A stretch of DNA of 64,000 nt from Paragonimus westermani (taxonomy: Eukaryota; Platyhelminthes; Trematoda; Plagiorchiida; Troglotrematidae): assembly GCA_008508345.1 (NCBI GenBank), contig QNGE01000423.1:123485-187484 (forward strand). The letters are read 5' to 3'. The notes below the pieces were generated by a model, which saw only the letters and a list, made by a program, of their open reading frames with translations, was not told the DNA's origin and did not search any database. Positions 25,479-36,800 of this stretch are shown here, piece by piece; position 1 is the first letter of the stretch, and each line of letters begins with the position of its first letter. The translations under genes and the position numbers were made by a program.

Positions 25479-27667
25479 CTGTTTCAGTGAGTCCGGTAAG
25501 TGTGTGCAATTGTAAACAGCGCTCACGTTCATATCAGAAGGTTGAGTAAGTTCCTCTGCCTCATCATCAACAGATTGCAATCTCAACTTATTGTCTCGAA
25601 TGAGTGAGCCGTTAGTTGTGTTTGGTTTTAGAAGGTTGGTAAGATGTTACCCGTAATGAACGACTTGTATCAAGCCGGATAACAAACCATATAATATGGT
25701 GCTGCGTTTGAATAGGTAATTAAAGAACGATCTCCTATTTTATGTCTAACGTGTCGCATGTCAACACTGTAGAATGCAGAAGGAGATAGTGTGCACATAA
25801 AGGAAGGGAATCTAGTAGGTTGACGGATAAGCTACTTTAGACCATATACGTACTTGTCTAATTGCTGTATGGAACTTTGTTTTTATGAAGTAAACATGAA
25901 AACGTTTTACTGTTTTGTCTGCTCTATATGGTACACACACAAGATGACGCTTCATTGTCATTACCACGACAAACGTTTTGACGCGGTTCGTTTATTTAAG
26001 CTCAGTTGGCTAGGTGACGTCATTCGGACCAACATTATGCGCATAAAATATAGACTAGTGACTGGAAGATCGGCGACATTGTAGGATGTAAACATATTCC
26101 ATGCAGAATTCAGATAATGCGCAAAAGTACTCTAAAACTGGTGAAAGTGAGATTCGAAGTTTTCATAAATTATCTGCTAAAGGGCTTAATTTGGAAATAT
26201 TTTTTCGTATTACTGATATGTCAGTTTTACTTAGTCATTCCAACAGAGGTCAAAACAGATCTCGGGCGATGTTTTCGTGACATGACATGGAAACGTTTAC
26301 GATCGTACTATAGGGGTTTTAAATTAAGTGTAAAGCCATAATGCCCAATCGTTCTCGTCCGAATACTTGTGTAAGAGTGATCCAAAACGCCGATTTGTGT
26401 TAGGCTTTAAATTAATAACCAACCTGTAAGTTGTAGCATGTAGGTTGCGCAACAGGTTTCAGGAAGTCATAACGGAGTAACCGACAGAAATGTTCATTAC
26501 GTCATTCTATAAGTCAGAAGTGAATAGTTACATGTATAGGTAAAATTGCCATAGTAGCAACGTTTAGCTGCTGATCCTATGGCCGCCAGTCTGAGCCCAA
26601 TTTCCATCTGAGTTCGGGCAGTTTGATGGTATCGAAACATTATGTGATTCCCTACATCAAAGTGCAGCCTATACTTTGCATTTAGTCAGCCGGAAAATTA
26701 TTTGTAAAATGTTATCACTTTCGTGTACAACACGAAACGAAAATGACTATCAGCAAAGAGCTACCGATAAAGTAGGCAAGGAACAATAGTCATACCCATT
26801 TGTGGCTGGAATGTTACAACACTCAAACGTAATATGTCAACATGTTAATCAGCATCCTAAGCAACTTGTTAGTAGTCCAAGAATGGACAATCACATTTCA
26901 AAGATGTGTAGGCATAAAGCGTCTCATTACACAAAAGCTGTACAGAATAGAAATGAATCTACGCTGTTACGAGCGGAGATAATTGAATGAAGAGTAGTTT
27001 ACAAACAATATCTTTAAGGCTTGTGTCCAGCCAGCATAACGTACCCTCATAGGTTAAAGAGCTTGATGTTGTGTGTAGAGTAAGTCTCTAGCCTTCTGTT
27101 GGATGACTTAATTGGTAGGCATTAGTTTTTAAAAGAGTCGGGAGAAAATACCAACTGCTTAGTACACCGAACTTTACCGGTAACCTCCATAACATCTCTC
27201 ACGATAGGTTAGGCTGTCGTGACTCCGAGAGATCAAAGGGTGAACAAGATTTTGGTCCACTAACCCACATGTGATTGGCTTTAAAACACTACCCCGAATT
27301 GTCTGTCGGTAGCCTTTTGATTCATGTCGGCGAACAAAAGGCTACACAAAGAATGATCTATGGATACAGTAGATTGATAACAATAAACAGTTGAAGTGAA
27401 TGGTCAAGTAACTGTCGCCACTACAACCCATCTTCTGACCTGATCAGACGTTTATGGGATGGAGTGCAAAAATGGACAATTTTGGATTCTCCTTCTGTCT
27501 AGTTCTTCTAGCACATACTATGAAGTTGTGATTTATGGTCAAATTTAACAGAAGAATTCACTTTTTCCACAGGAGACAACGCTCTAGATTCATCTCTTCC
27601 AATATCTTGATTTTAGAGAATTCATAATAACTAAATTACTCCAGTTAGAATCTTTCATCTCACATAA
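25479..27667. other. No supported gene
   Basis: A short frame with an internal ATG at 26802-26990 (+) has coding-like composition but no splice sites or domain. I see nothing else. Confidence 0.4.
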
Positions 27668-27930
27668 AATGATTGGAAACAAAACTGCTGGGATGCACTT
27701 TCCGAGATCACCTTTGAATTGATTGCAAGGTTGATATTACAAGTAACCACCGACCAAACACTTATGAACAAGAAATATATTTCGACAGGTTTGTTAAGTA
27801 TCGAATTATCGACAGATTCAAAACAGCTCATGCAACTGGCTCAATCTTTGGTGAACTGGAACGCAGACACGTCGAATTCCAGTACATTAGTTCCAGCCAC
27901 GTACGTTGCCAGTCAGATAGAGCGCACATA
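27668..27930 (+). CDS. Candidate exon, unrecognised
   Basis: A + strand frame open over about 87 codons, ending TAG 27929-27931. The peptide (for example DALSEITFELIARLILQVT, then STDSKQLMQLAQSLVNWN) has the amphipathic character of a real helical protein and clear N-glycosylation-type sites (NSST). No acceptor is convincing; possible 3' ends include the donor GTACGT near 27900. It may belong to the gene ending at 32254, or may be an old retroelement fragment. No family is recognised. Confidence 0.28.
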
Positions 27931-28606
27931 GTCGGGAATAAATTGCAGAACACTACGACCTTTGTAAACGTGGCGGGTGGTCTACAGTCTGTCTGATAGG
28001 AGACGATCACCTGCTGGTTACCTTTTGTGATATGGCAAAGTAAAATTGGATGGCAATATTTTACATTATGTGAGAAATAACGCCAAAAATATATCTCCAA
28101 TATCACAATAGGTATCCGGTTTCAAATTGAACCAATTTGAGTACCAGTTCATAAATATTTTTGAATCAATATTGTTCGTCTGATTTCATATAAAACCTTT
28201 CTTTGATGTAAACCACATATCAAATGCTACCCTTCTTATGTTAATTTAACTATTTGTGAGATTCGATATTACTCAGTTTGCTCTCAGCTGATTGCATTTT
28301 GAGTGTAGTGGTTTCTTCGTTAGTCTGGTCGCTCACCTACGGTAAAGAAACAGTCTAAACGCTGCAGTGAGGTGGTTAACTCAACAGATGACTATTCTTA
28401 CACATGTTCCTGTGTAGGAGAATAACCCTATTGTGTTTTCAAGTCTTGCAGCTTCACAATACCTTGATGCACAAGCCTTCCGAGTGCATAGAATGTTCTT
28501 TTTTAAAACCATTTTTTCCAGTTCTAATATGAAAATGACTGACGGCAGCCAACACTGTGTTAAGTAAACACTGTGTTTGTGTTTTGACGATAGGACCTTT
28601 TAGTAA

Positions 28607-29390
28607 CTACGAAACGGGGCTGTTAGGATACGCGGCTTTGATTATGGCCGGATTGGCTTGTGAATTATCAGATTTTGGCTGGAATCGGAAATAGACAGGA
28701 ATTGTGCGGTAGGCTCGTTCCGGATGCTGAATCGCAGGTAAATTTTGATTGAGGTTGACCAGTCTTTCGCATTTGTCCATGATCTGTTCCACCTTCATGT
28801 TTGGCTCCAGGTTGATTTTAGCCGGGAGCCTGGTTCGGTGGTCTTTAAAGCCTGGTGGTCGGAGGCTGCAAATGAAAACCAGGCATGGGATTAGTTTTTT
28901 TCAGGTGACTGAGCTCAAACCACTCGCTATCACCTTTGATAAAACCATCATTGATAGCGAAATCGTCTGCATCACGTTTAATCAACCGGATGAATCGGAT
29001 AAACAGAGATGATGTATGCTCGAAGATCTTCATCAACTTCCGGGCCGTATCCGCGAAAGTCAGGTCTTGTGACTCGTCGGGCAATATATAATTGGTGTAA
29101 TGGATGTGTTCCACCAGGTCCGGTTTCCGGAAGAGTTGACGGACCTAAGTCTTGTAATCTGTAGATGCCGGGTAAGTGGTGAACTTGTCTTCCTATAATT
29201 TGTACCACGCCTCATAGGAGATACTGGCTTGGGAGTCATCCGGAAATTTGTAGATATTCCTGGTCGGGTGATCCATAGATGGCCTATCGGTAGGAGTAGA
29301 CGACCGAAGCGCGGCAAAACGGGTGGTCAGCATTTCATTCTTTCCGATCTGTGATTGCATCATCTGCTTGACGTCAGTGTCAGCAAACAT
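28607..29390 (-). mobile_element. Decayed Ty3/gypsy-type gag, reverse orientation
   Basis: From an ATG at 29388-29390 the - strand reads a gag-like protein: an N-terminal segment, then a 'YEAWYKL-EDKFTTY' block, then LFRKPDLVEHIHYTNYILP and LTFADTARKLMKIF. This is the order of the capsid-region helices in gag of flatworm gypsy elements ('leLRKLG...H..Y.nyILP...LTF.eTv..L..lF'). Two in-frame TAG codons (29193-29195 and 29145-29147) and a frame change before 28798 break it. The last part (KVEQIMDKCERLVNL) fits the usual end of the capsid region. I see no zinc knuckle, no pol and no certain LTRs, so it is a dead fragment. Confidence 0.62.
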
Positions 29391-30667
29391 GGCTCATAGA
29401 GACAGCAGATACAAAACGACAAATCCGGCCGCTGAAACATTATGACCCGCGTAGTCAAAATTAGCTGGAAACGGCTTGCGCACTAATGCATGAGCCATGA
29501 AAAGGTAGTACAAGGAGTGCTGATACCCATAGCCCCCAGGAGAACAAACAGAACTCTGACATTTACACAGGAATATATCCGATTTCATACTAAATGTGAC
29601 CTAGTGGATCAACGTTGGCATATATATATAGACTTTATATGGAGTTGAAGAGTCCCACCTTAATCGATGCAGTTAAAGTGGAATGGGCCAAAAGCGTAGA
29701 AGAAACTTGCACCAGAACAGAATTTCAGTACTTAGTGGTACGAATCAGATGAACGTAGAACCAAACAAAAATGACCAATACGAATGAGGTATTCTGGAGA
29801 ATTGAAAAGTCACTCTGTCCATTTGCCACGTCCGGACTGGCATTCTGAAGAGGTCGTTCTTATGACTGCAAGGGACAACACTATCTATCTTCCGAAAAAC
29901 TAACGTCAGGATCACGGATAAGAAACAGAGATCTGTATCAGGAGGTTTTACGAAAGTTTTCAAGTGGATGTCTCACATTTTGCTACTGTAACAGAAAGTT
30001 GTCGTAACAAATTAAAATTTTCCTTCTGTTTGAGGATTTCAACTACCAAATGTTTGTAAAACTAAGGTTAACATTTTTCATACATAGTTGTGCAGTTTCT
30101 CTTTCTTTCGGAACCTCTCAAACGTTTGTACGAGACAATGTGTTAATGCTAAACAACCCAATATAAGCAGCAGTGGGCAATCAACATCTCCATGTTTAAA
30201 TCTACCTTGATGATCTCTGGTGTCCCATCGACTCAATGATAGCACTTGCATCTGTCCACACTATCTTGGTTTGAAAAGTCCACATGTTCCCCATGTTCTC
30301 CTCTTTCGCATTAGGAAGCAAAGTATCCATATAATCGAATTACAAAACGAAGCTGTTGGTGTTGAAGGGAAAGTTCTAGATAACGGAGCGAAACGAAGAT
30401 GATAGTTTCACACAGTACAAGGCACCAACGAAAAATATAAAGAGAAGGACTTCATGAAACGAGTGGAGAGTGCTGATGTTTAGTCAGATACGATTTTTAT
30501 GCTTGCTCTTAATTTTCAGTTGATTGTTACTTAGAAGGATATACTAAACTTTCTTCCCCAGTTCTGGTTGCTTGCTGTAGTACGAAGCAATGATCTTCAG
30601 ATTTATGCGATGACTAGCCAAAAACCAGCCATCACCTTTGTAGTTGGTACAGTCCAGTTGTAAATAG

Positions 30668-30849
30668 GATGGTTTGCTTAGCCTATGTACTTCCATCGAG
30701 CCCTAATCTCATAATTGCCCATATGGATTGCATTGCATTTCATCTAAACATTCCCCACTGTTTTGACGTCAATACAGTATACAAATCAGCAGATCTACTC
30801 TCCCAAATGCTCTTATTGGGGAATGTAGCCATCACATGCTGCTTACCGA
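30668..30849 (+). CDS. Candidate exon, unrecognised
   Basis: The frame starts at an ATG at 30669 just after ...gtaaatag and runs 60 codons to a consensus donor (ACCGATT then GTGAGT at 30850). The peptide (VLPSSPNLIIAHMDCIAFHL...) looks like coding sequence but shows no domain. It lies on the same strand as the exons at 31.2-32.3 kb and may belong to that gene. The acceptor is weak. Confidence 0.28.
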
Positions 30850-31240
30850 TTGTGAGTTTGCCAGCTGTTCAGTAACATACCTCAAACCCTCCTGCACAGT
30901 GTACAACACAATAGTCTTAGTAGTGATGGTAAAACGCCATAGTTGCATCTGTATCAGGTTTGTAACTGACTGTATTTTCAAAATTATGGCAGCGATGTGT
31001 ATCACAGCCTGTGAATTAACCTATCCCCTCAGCTAGCATACAGATTAAGAAATACACTAACCAATAACAACATCTGACTCAGTATGAATGGTCAACACTT
31101 TAGGAACATGATTTACCCCACGCGTTCAAAAATTAAGGAACTTGAACATAAATGTCGATCTGAGAGCATAACGTCTGCCACTACTAAATGCTTCAATCCA
31201 GTTTTGTGCTTTATATTACCATATGCATTCATATTTGTAG

Positions 31241-31423
31241 TCTGGTGCACTTTTGATCCAATCATGTGAATATTTTCATATACACTTACCGTACGAACCA
31301 TTGCAACATGTTGACATCGGCGATGTTTCAGAAGGTTGCATTGGAACAGCTGGGAAAGAAAACTTTGAATTTGCATATTCAGTGAAGCATCTTTGTAATC
31401 TTTGGGGTACAGCTGATAATGAG
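31241..31423 (+). CDS. Probable exon of an unrecognised gene
   Basis: An acceptor (gcattcatatttgtag) opens exactly 61 codons in phase 0, ending at a possible donor GTACAT after GAG 31421-31423. The peptide (EYFHIHLPYEPLQHVDIGDV, then SVKHLCNLWGTADNE) is balanced and coding-like, with three cysteines. If instead the donor GTAATT after 31452 is used, the exon ends in phase 2 and joins the next exon at 31928 in frame. Otherwise one more small exon must lie between. The - strand frame over the same bases (31113-31496) is judged a shadow. No family is recognised. Confidence 0.42.
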
Positions 31424-31927
31424 GTACATACTCAATTCTACTCAATTCTACTGTAATTTGGGATAACTGGTAAATGTTAAAGCCAAATAAAATCAAATAT
31501 CATGCTATGTAAGCCGTGCTCAACTTTACAACAAAGTACTCTAGATATGACCCAGTTGCGAAACTTCTGGACTAGGCTGAATTCGGCTGGAGACAGAACC
31601 AACATATCCATTTGTGATAAGCCCTCTCCCAGCTAAACTACGAAGCCGAAGATGAGTTACTTATAAATTACCACACCTGCCGCACTACTTACTAGTTGTG
31701 TATTCGCTGATATAAGGAACACAAATACCAGAAAACGAGAGCTTTTAGTTACGTTCCTTGGTGACATTCGACAGTAATCCTACTCAGACGTATTAATTCT
31801 TTATTAGATTCAACAACGTATGCTCACAACACACTGGAGGAGCACAGTTTGGTACCGATAATATGACTCCGTTCAGTTAACGTTTGGTTAGTAATTTGCA
31901 TTACCGTACCCTTCACATACTCTGCAG

Positions 31928-32021
31928 AGCCAATCCGGTGCAATCAAACGGCCTTGAGGTTATGCTAGACTGTTATCTGTTGCCGCATTGTCTTCAACCT
32001 AACAAGAAAAACATGCTGAGA
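31928..32021 (+). CDS. Exon of the same unrecognised gene
   Basis: A strong acceptor (cccttcacatactctgcag) and a strong donor (CTGAGA then GTGAGT) bound 94 bases. The frame reads A-N-P-V-Q-S-N-G-L-E-V-M-L-D-C-Y, starts in phase 2 and ends in phase 0, which fits the terminal exon at 32135 exactly. The intron after it is 113 bases. No domain is recognised in so short a piece. Confidence 0.52.
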
Positions 32022-32134
32022 GTGAGTTGTTTACTGAACACAGGAGCAACAGCAATAAACCTGTATCCGGGTGTATTCTTCATTTCTTCAGTTTGGTGTA
32101 AGACAACTAATTACACTCAGTTACCATTTTACAG

Positions 32135-32254
32135 ATAATGGAAAATGGACCATTTCTTATGAACAACGCGACAGCGGAAGAAAGTGACTTTGATCAAGTT
32201 GACAGCAATATGTACACCGTCGGTAAAACAGAAATTGAGATCCTTCACCAATAA
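32135..32254 (+). CDS. Terminal exon of the same unrecognised gene
   Basis: The acceptor accattttacag is followed in phase 0 by 39 codons, IMENGPFLMNNATAEESDFD..., ending TAA 32252-32254. The tail is acidic with an N-glycosylation-type site (NNAT). A weaker donor (GTCG then GTAAAA at 32222) could continue the gene, but no further exon was seen. The product cannot be named. Confidence 0.48.
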   Translation: MMENGPFLMNNATAEESDFDQVDSNMYTVGKTEIEILHQ

Positions 32255-33110
32255 CAATCAGTAACACGACTGATCAAAATTTATCTGTTAATCTTCCCAT
32301 CCAATTAACGCTCTCACCACGTGTTGTCAAGTCATGCTGTTTTCAATACATATATATCGATTATCTAGTGTTATCTGTGGAATCAAACAATTCACTGACC
32401 ATGGCTACAGGTGTTATGTCCACAAAAGACGCTTGGCCAGCTAGTTCGTTTTTCGCGCAAAATTCCGTACACGTGATGTCAAAAACCAAACCATAAACGC
32501 GTGCACTCATTAGCACGACAGACATACACTCACATACATTGGGTGACAGTACGTTGTCATTCGCCTTGGTGAAAGTTCTCACGCAGCACGTACACACTGT
32601 TCCGATAGTCTCTTCTTGTCCGTCGCGTTCGAGGCTTGCCCTCTTGTTCCTGAATGTCGCCCGTGGAGAATATACTACTTGTGAGTAGTATACTACTCAC
32701 AACGAAACTGCCTAATATGCAATAATACGAACAGCTTTCTGGTTAACTGAGTCCTTCGTGAACACATATATATTTGTTCCTGGGAGTTTTATGTGCCAAA
32801 TTCCTAATGCATTTCCGTGTAAGCCTAATCTCTGGTTTTAAGCCGGATATAAATCTGTGAAACTGGAGACATACTGGTGATTACAATGCTGTTTCAGTCC
32901 GTCTGCATGTCACCATAACGTGCACAAAATGGGCTATTCAAAACGCCGTAACTCCCATAGCAATCTATCCAGACCCAGGTGAGATGGATTGCGTAAATGT
33001 GATGCTTTTTTCCACGGAATTTGTACCACTCACGCGACGAACGTTACTTAATTAGATTTCAGAATGCAGACCAGATAGATGCCTATGTTATCTGCTACTT
33101 CCACTGAACC
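32255..33110. other. 3' flank with a palindrome
   Basis: Apart from the perfect palindrome at 32679-32702 nothing was recognised. A frame open on the - strand at 32361-32597 has no support. Confidence 0.4.
32679..32702. repeat. Perfect 24-bp palindrome
   Basis: Twelve bases TTGTGAGTAGTA are followed at once by their reverse complement with no spacer. A partial direct copy of one arm (tatactact) lies just before it at 32671. It may be a dimeric protein-binding site or a small foldback. Confidence 0.8.
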
Positions 33111-33114
33111 CATA

Positions 33115-33440
33115 TAGATGCTGTACATCGCTCACATTTGATCACAGCCTTCGCATTCAGATAGAGTCGCCAGCCAGCCTCTTTCGAAAACAAACACTGG
33201 ACTCGAGTTCCGCTCTCATCAGAGCTCGTCAGTAGTGCATATCCTTGCCACGGCCGGGATTTGAACTCCGGCCATTCCAATCATGAGGCAACCATGTTGA
33301 CCACTACGTTATTGACCTCACATTAGGCACGACCGAATTATCAAACCTGAACGTTCAGCCACTCTCCCTTTGTAAGCAATGATCAGGTTGCTCGATCGTC
33401 TCGAGAGGAGACACGGTAACTGTCGTGTTGACCTGAAAAT
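33115..33440 (-). mobile_element. tRNA-headed ribozyme SINE, near full length, reverse
   Basis: Read on the - strand it has, in order: a 5' block (cgtgtctcctctcgagacg), GAGAGTGG, a tRNA-like region with A box and B box (gagttcaaatcccggcc), a hammerhead region, then TTCGAAAGAGGCTGGCTGG and a 3' end at ...gatcaaatgtgagc. The hammerhead has CTGACGA and the perfect stem II, but GGAA where GAAA is needed, so this copy should be inactive. It is the left half of a head-to-head pair with the copy starting at about 33570. Confidence 0.82.
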
Positions 33441-33564
33441 AAACCAAATCCTCGACTACTCATCATTAGTCTAAAATATCACATTGCAGGTTTAATGAGG
33501 TCAGTGATCTCAACTTTGTCTCGGAAGTTCTGACCGCGGGGTTATCGATTGGAAATAACAGGAG

Positions 33565-33855
33565 AGTTACTGTGTCTCCTCTCGAGACTATCAGGCAATC
33601 TGATCATTGCTTACAAAGCGAGAGTGGCTGAGCGTTCAGATTTGATAATTCGGTCGTGCCTAATGTGAGGTCAATGGCGCAGTGGTTAACACGGTTGCCT
33701 TATGATTGGAATGTCCAGAGTTCAAATCCCGGCCGTGGCAAAGATATGCACTACTGACGAGCTCTGATGAGAGCGAAACTCGAGTCCAGTGTTTGTTTTC
33801 GAACGTGTTTGTTTGGACAATTTCTCTGAATGTGAAGGCTGCGATCAGTTACTAT
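33565..33855 (+). mobile_element. tRNA-headed ribozyme SINE, best-kept copy
   Basis: A + strand copy. The 5' block (ctgtgtctcctctcgagac) is at 33570-33590. The A-box-like sequence TGGCGCAGTGGTTAA is at about 33674-33688 and the B-box-like AGTTCAAATCCC at 33719-33730. The hammerhead follows at 33748-33792, and the 3' part ends near aaggctgcgatca (33837-33849). RNA polymerase III promoters of this type, followed by a hammerhead, are known from the schistosome Sm-alpha SINE. No protein is encoded. The 3' end lacks the final tgtgagtg seen in other copies, so it is slightly truncated or diverged. Confidence 0.82.
33748..33792 (+). ncRNA. Hammerhead ribozyme, complete core
   Basis: Seen: CTGACGA at 33754-33760 (consensus CUGANGA). 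Stem II is GCTCT-GATG-AGAGC at 33761-33774, five perfect pairs. GAAA is at 33775-33778. Stem III is very short: A-C against G-T within ACTCGAGT. The cleavage triplet GTC is at 33784-33786, so cleavage would fall after 33786. Stem I is GCACT (33748-33752) against AGTGT (33788-33792), with one A-C mismatch next to the core. All invariant core bases are present. The tiny stem III suggests it would work best as a dimer, as described for similar ribozymes in retroelements. Activity is inferred, not shown. Confidence 0.75.
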
Positions 33856-36800
33856 ATAGATGTGTTGTATTAAGCCTGTCTTCTGACAAATTCAGCCATC
33901 AGCAAGTAATTACGGAGGGTTCCACCTCATGCGGAGTTGATTTGATATCAATATGTTTCACAATACTTGAATCAAAACTGTTCCCGTATGTAATAAAGGA
34001 GTGACTCACCACTGAGCAATCACGAAACGAGCGGAAAGTTATCCAGACAGTCTAGATTCAGGAGAACATCGAATGTTACGACAGTAATGGAAATGGTGAG
34101 ATGTGTTTCTAATTTACATCAGTTGTCTATTTTTGGGGGTATTTTAATGTGAACGTTTTATGAGAAACTGTGTACAAACACAGGTTATGACAGCCACGTT
34201 AACAGACGACATAACGTTTTCACCACTGAGTACAGTCTGTGAAAATATTCTTCACATCTTAAATTCAATGAAACACCAGTTTTGAAACCATTTCGGAAAC
34301 CTGGATAAAGTCAACAAAGGTCAAACGTAACTCGATTGTCTTTTGTTATGCCCATTTCAGGTCAAAGACAGCCCAGCATACCATTCTCAATCCACATTCA
34401 GATGGTTCAGGCAAGTGAGAGGTGTGGCAGACACCAATTAGACAGGTGTAATAACTGTTCAAACCATCCTCACTGAATTACTTTGTGTCAGGAGATATCT
34501 GGTGCAAGACCATTTCACCGTATCCCATTTGTGTCCATTGTTATGTCACCGAACGCCAGCAACGTTCACCTGACAATCGTTCTCAAACACAAGCAACTAA
34601 AGAGAACTATGGAGAGAAATCTTCCAGGTTCCGTAGCCGTAGGCGCCAGATCCAGTAATTGAACCTTCTTCACCACATTTGAAACAATCCTTCTGAAGCG
34701 TTGCATGTGAACCCGACAAATAAAAACCGAATTCGGCAGCCTGAAGGTCAGTTCTCTACCGTATAGCTGGCGATGTTTTCAGGTGAAGCAATGGCGTACT
34801 TCAATATATTTTAATGCAGTGATTGTCTTTTTGGGGGATATTATCAGGCCTGAACCGTTCAGTTAACAGATGTAGTAATCTCAATTGGTCTGTCGATTAG
34901 CGAAGGCAATAAGAACGGAATCTACCTAAAATTGTAATCCTGTTATTGATGCAAACTGCAATGTTTTCAAATAGGCGGATTAGATTAATATATGGCGTTA
35001 AAGGTTCACGAAAGTCTGATTTTAGTGAACCAGTTCATGTGAACTATGGGACTTGAGTTTGTCTATCCTAAAATGAAGTGTAATATATATATATATACGT
35101 CAATATGCATATTACAAATCACATCGCACATGTATGATGAACGGAACAACAGCGTGACTCACGAAATAAGAACAAGTTTCTGATGAGCCGTTCTTGTTAT
35201 GCAAAATTTCCCATTGTTTGTTTCAAGTTCACCATACAAACATTCAACTCATAATAGTGAAATCCAACATCCAAACGTTCTTTGTTGAAAAGGACAACCG
35301 GGTGTTGTTTCAAATACCGTCGTGTGAGAAAGTCTCCGATGAATCAGAAGAATTGCATGATAACACTTAACGTATATTCGGTGTCAACATCCGTTACGAT
35401 AGCATACTTGTGCCAATCTGCTACATCTAGACAAGTGCTATTTGACAACCCAGACAAAGCCTCAGACAGATCCTGTGACACATTCACGAATTCCTGGTGA
35501 AGCGTATTTCAGACTTTGTTGAATAAAGACTAGCGCACGGTCACCACAATTCTCTAAATACTTCACAACAGTTACGGTATAAGTTACGTACTACCTTTGG
35601 TTTGTCAGTTATACAACTATCTGAACCGTTCTCGGATCATAGTGAAGTATGCTGCAATTTGAGGCTTTTGTAAGGCAGTCTTTGAATTTCGAAGAGTTAC
35701 AGACCTGTCACTTTGTCCAATCTCAACTGTTTTGCTTCAGTTCTCTATAAAAAGGTGGTGATGCGAAGCTATTGAATTAAATTTGTTCAATAAAATTACG
35801 TCTCGTTGAAAATACGTTGAAGCCGGTTTATACCAACGGGCGAGTTAAACTATCCGCCTCAATATTTGTAGCAATGGATGAGGTTCACGAATCAGATCTC
35901 TCGAAGCAATATCTAGACAAAGCATAGACAAACCAGTTATTACCTTACTGATATCAAAAAATGACATTTCAGTAAGAAACAGAAAACCTAATCGTACAGT
36001 TTCAATGACAACAGTAATATGAAGGCTCCGTGCTGAGTTAGGAGATAGCAGTCGAATTGTTTCGATGAAATACTGGCTCAATCAGGAATCACGGGATGCT
36101 GAATCTGTCACAGAAATTGTGAATTACTAATCCCAGTACAAAGATACCGAATCACTGAACGGTTTGCTTCCTCAACGTTCTGTCAATCGCGGTTACCAAA
36201 ATGCCCGATTTTCTCTTATCATAAGAACTTAGCTAACAATTCCGACGTATGGCTGCAGTAGGAGGAATATCTTGGTGTAGAACAAATTTTCGTAACTTTC
36301 CATAAAAGAATATATGTGTAGAATCTGTCGTTAGCTTGCAGACGACTGAAATTTTCAGACAGCTGCGTTTTACGTCGGCCGTAACAGCATCAACAAAAGG
36401 TTTCATTTAGTGTTTGGTTTTCACACTCCTTGGGTCCCTTTTCCGATCCTTAAATAGTGCTGTACTTGAAAACTCTTTCCAGTCGGGGGAGTTTGAAAAA
36501 AGCATTCCACCACCTTGACCAACACCAAAATTGGTACTTACTAGTAGGTTGCACAACATGTAATCCGGATATGCAGAATTCACATGGTAATTTGGTATCT
36601 GTGGTTTTATTATCAAATAAACCAATACGAGTTGCTTATCAAAAATTACAAACAGAGCACGTGATGCTGAGACAAACTTTGCCAGAAAAATGGATAACCT
36701 CATGAAAATCACTAAGTCATATAATATGGTGAATAAGAGCGTTAAACTTACAGTTCAAAAAACGGTACCTTCCTGTTTTTTGTTATTCGACAGTGACCGG

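Noticed and set aside
31113..31496. 127-codon - strand frame
   Set aside because: It lies opposite a + strand exon candidate with splice sites and phase agreement; judged a shadow.
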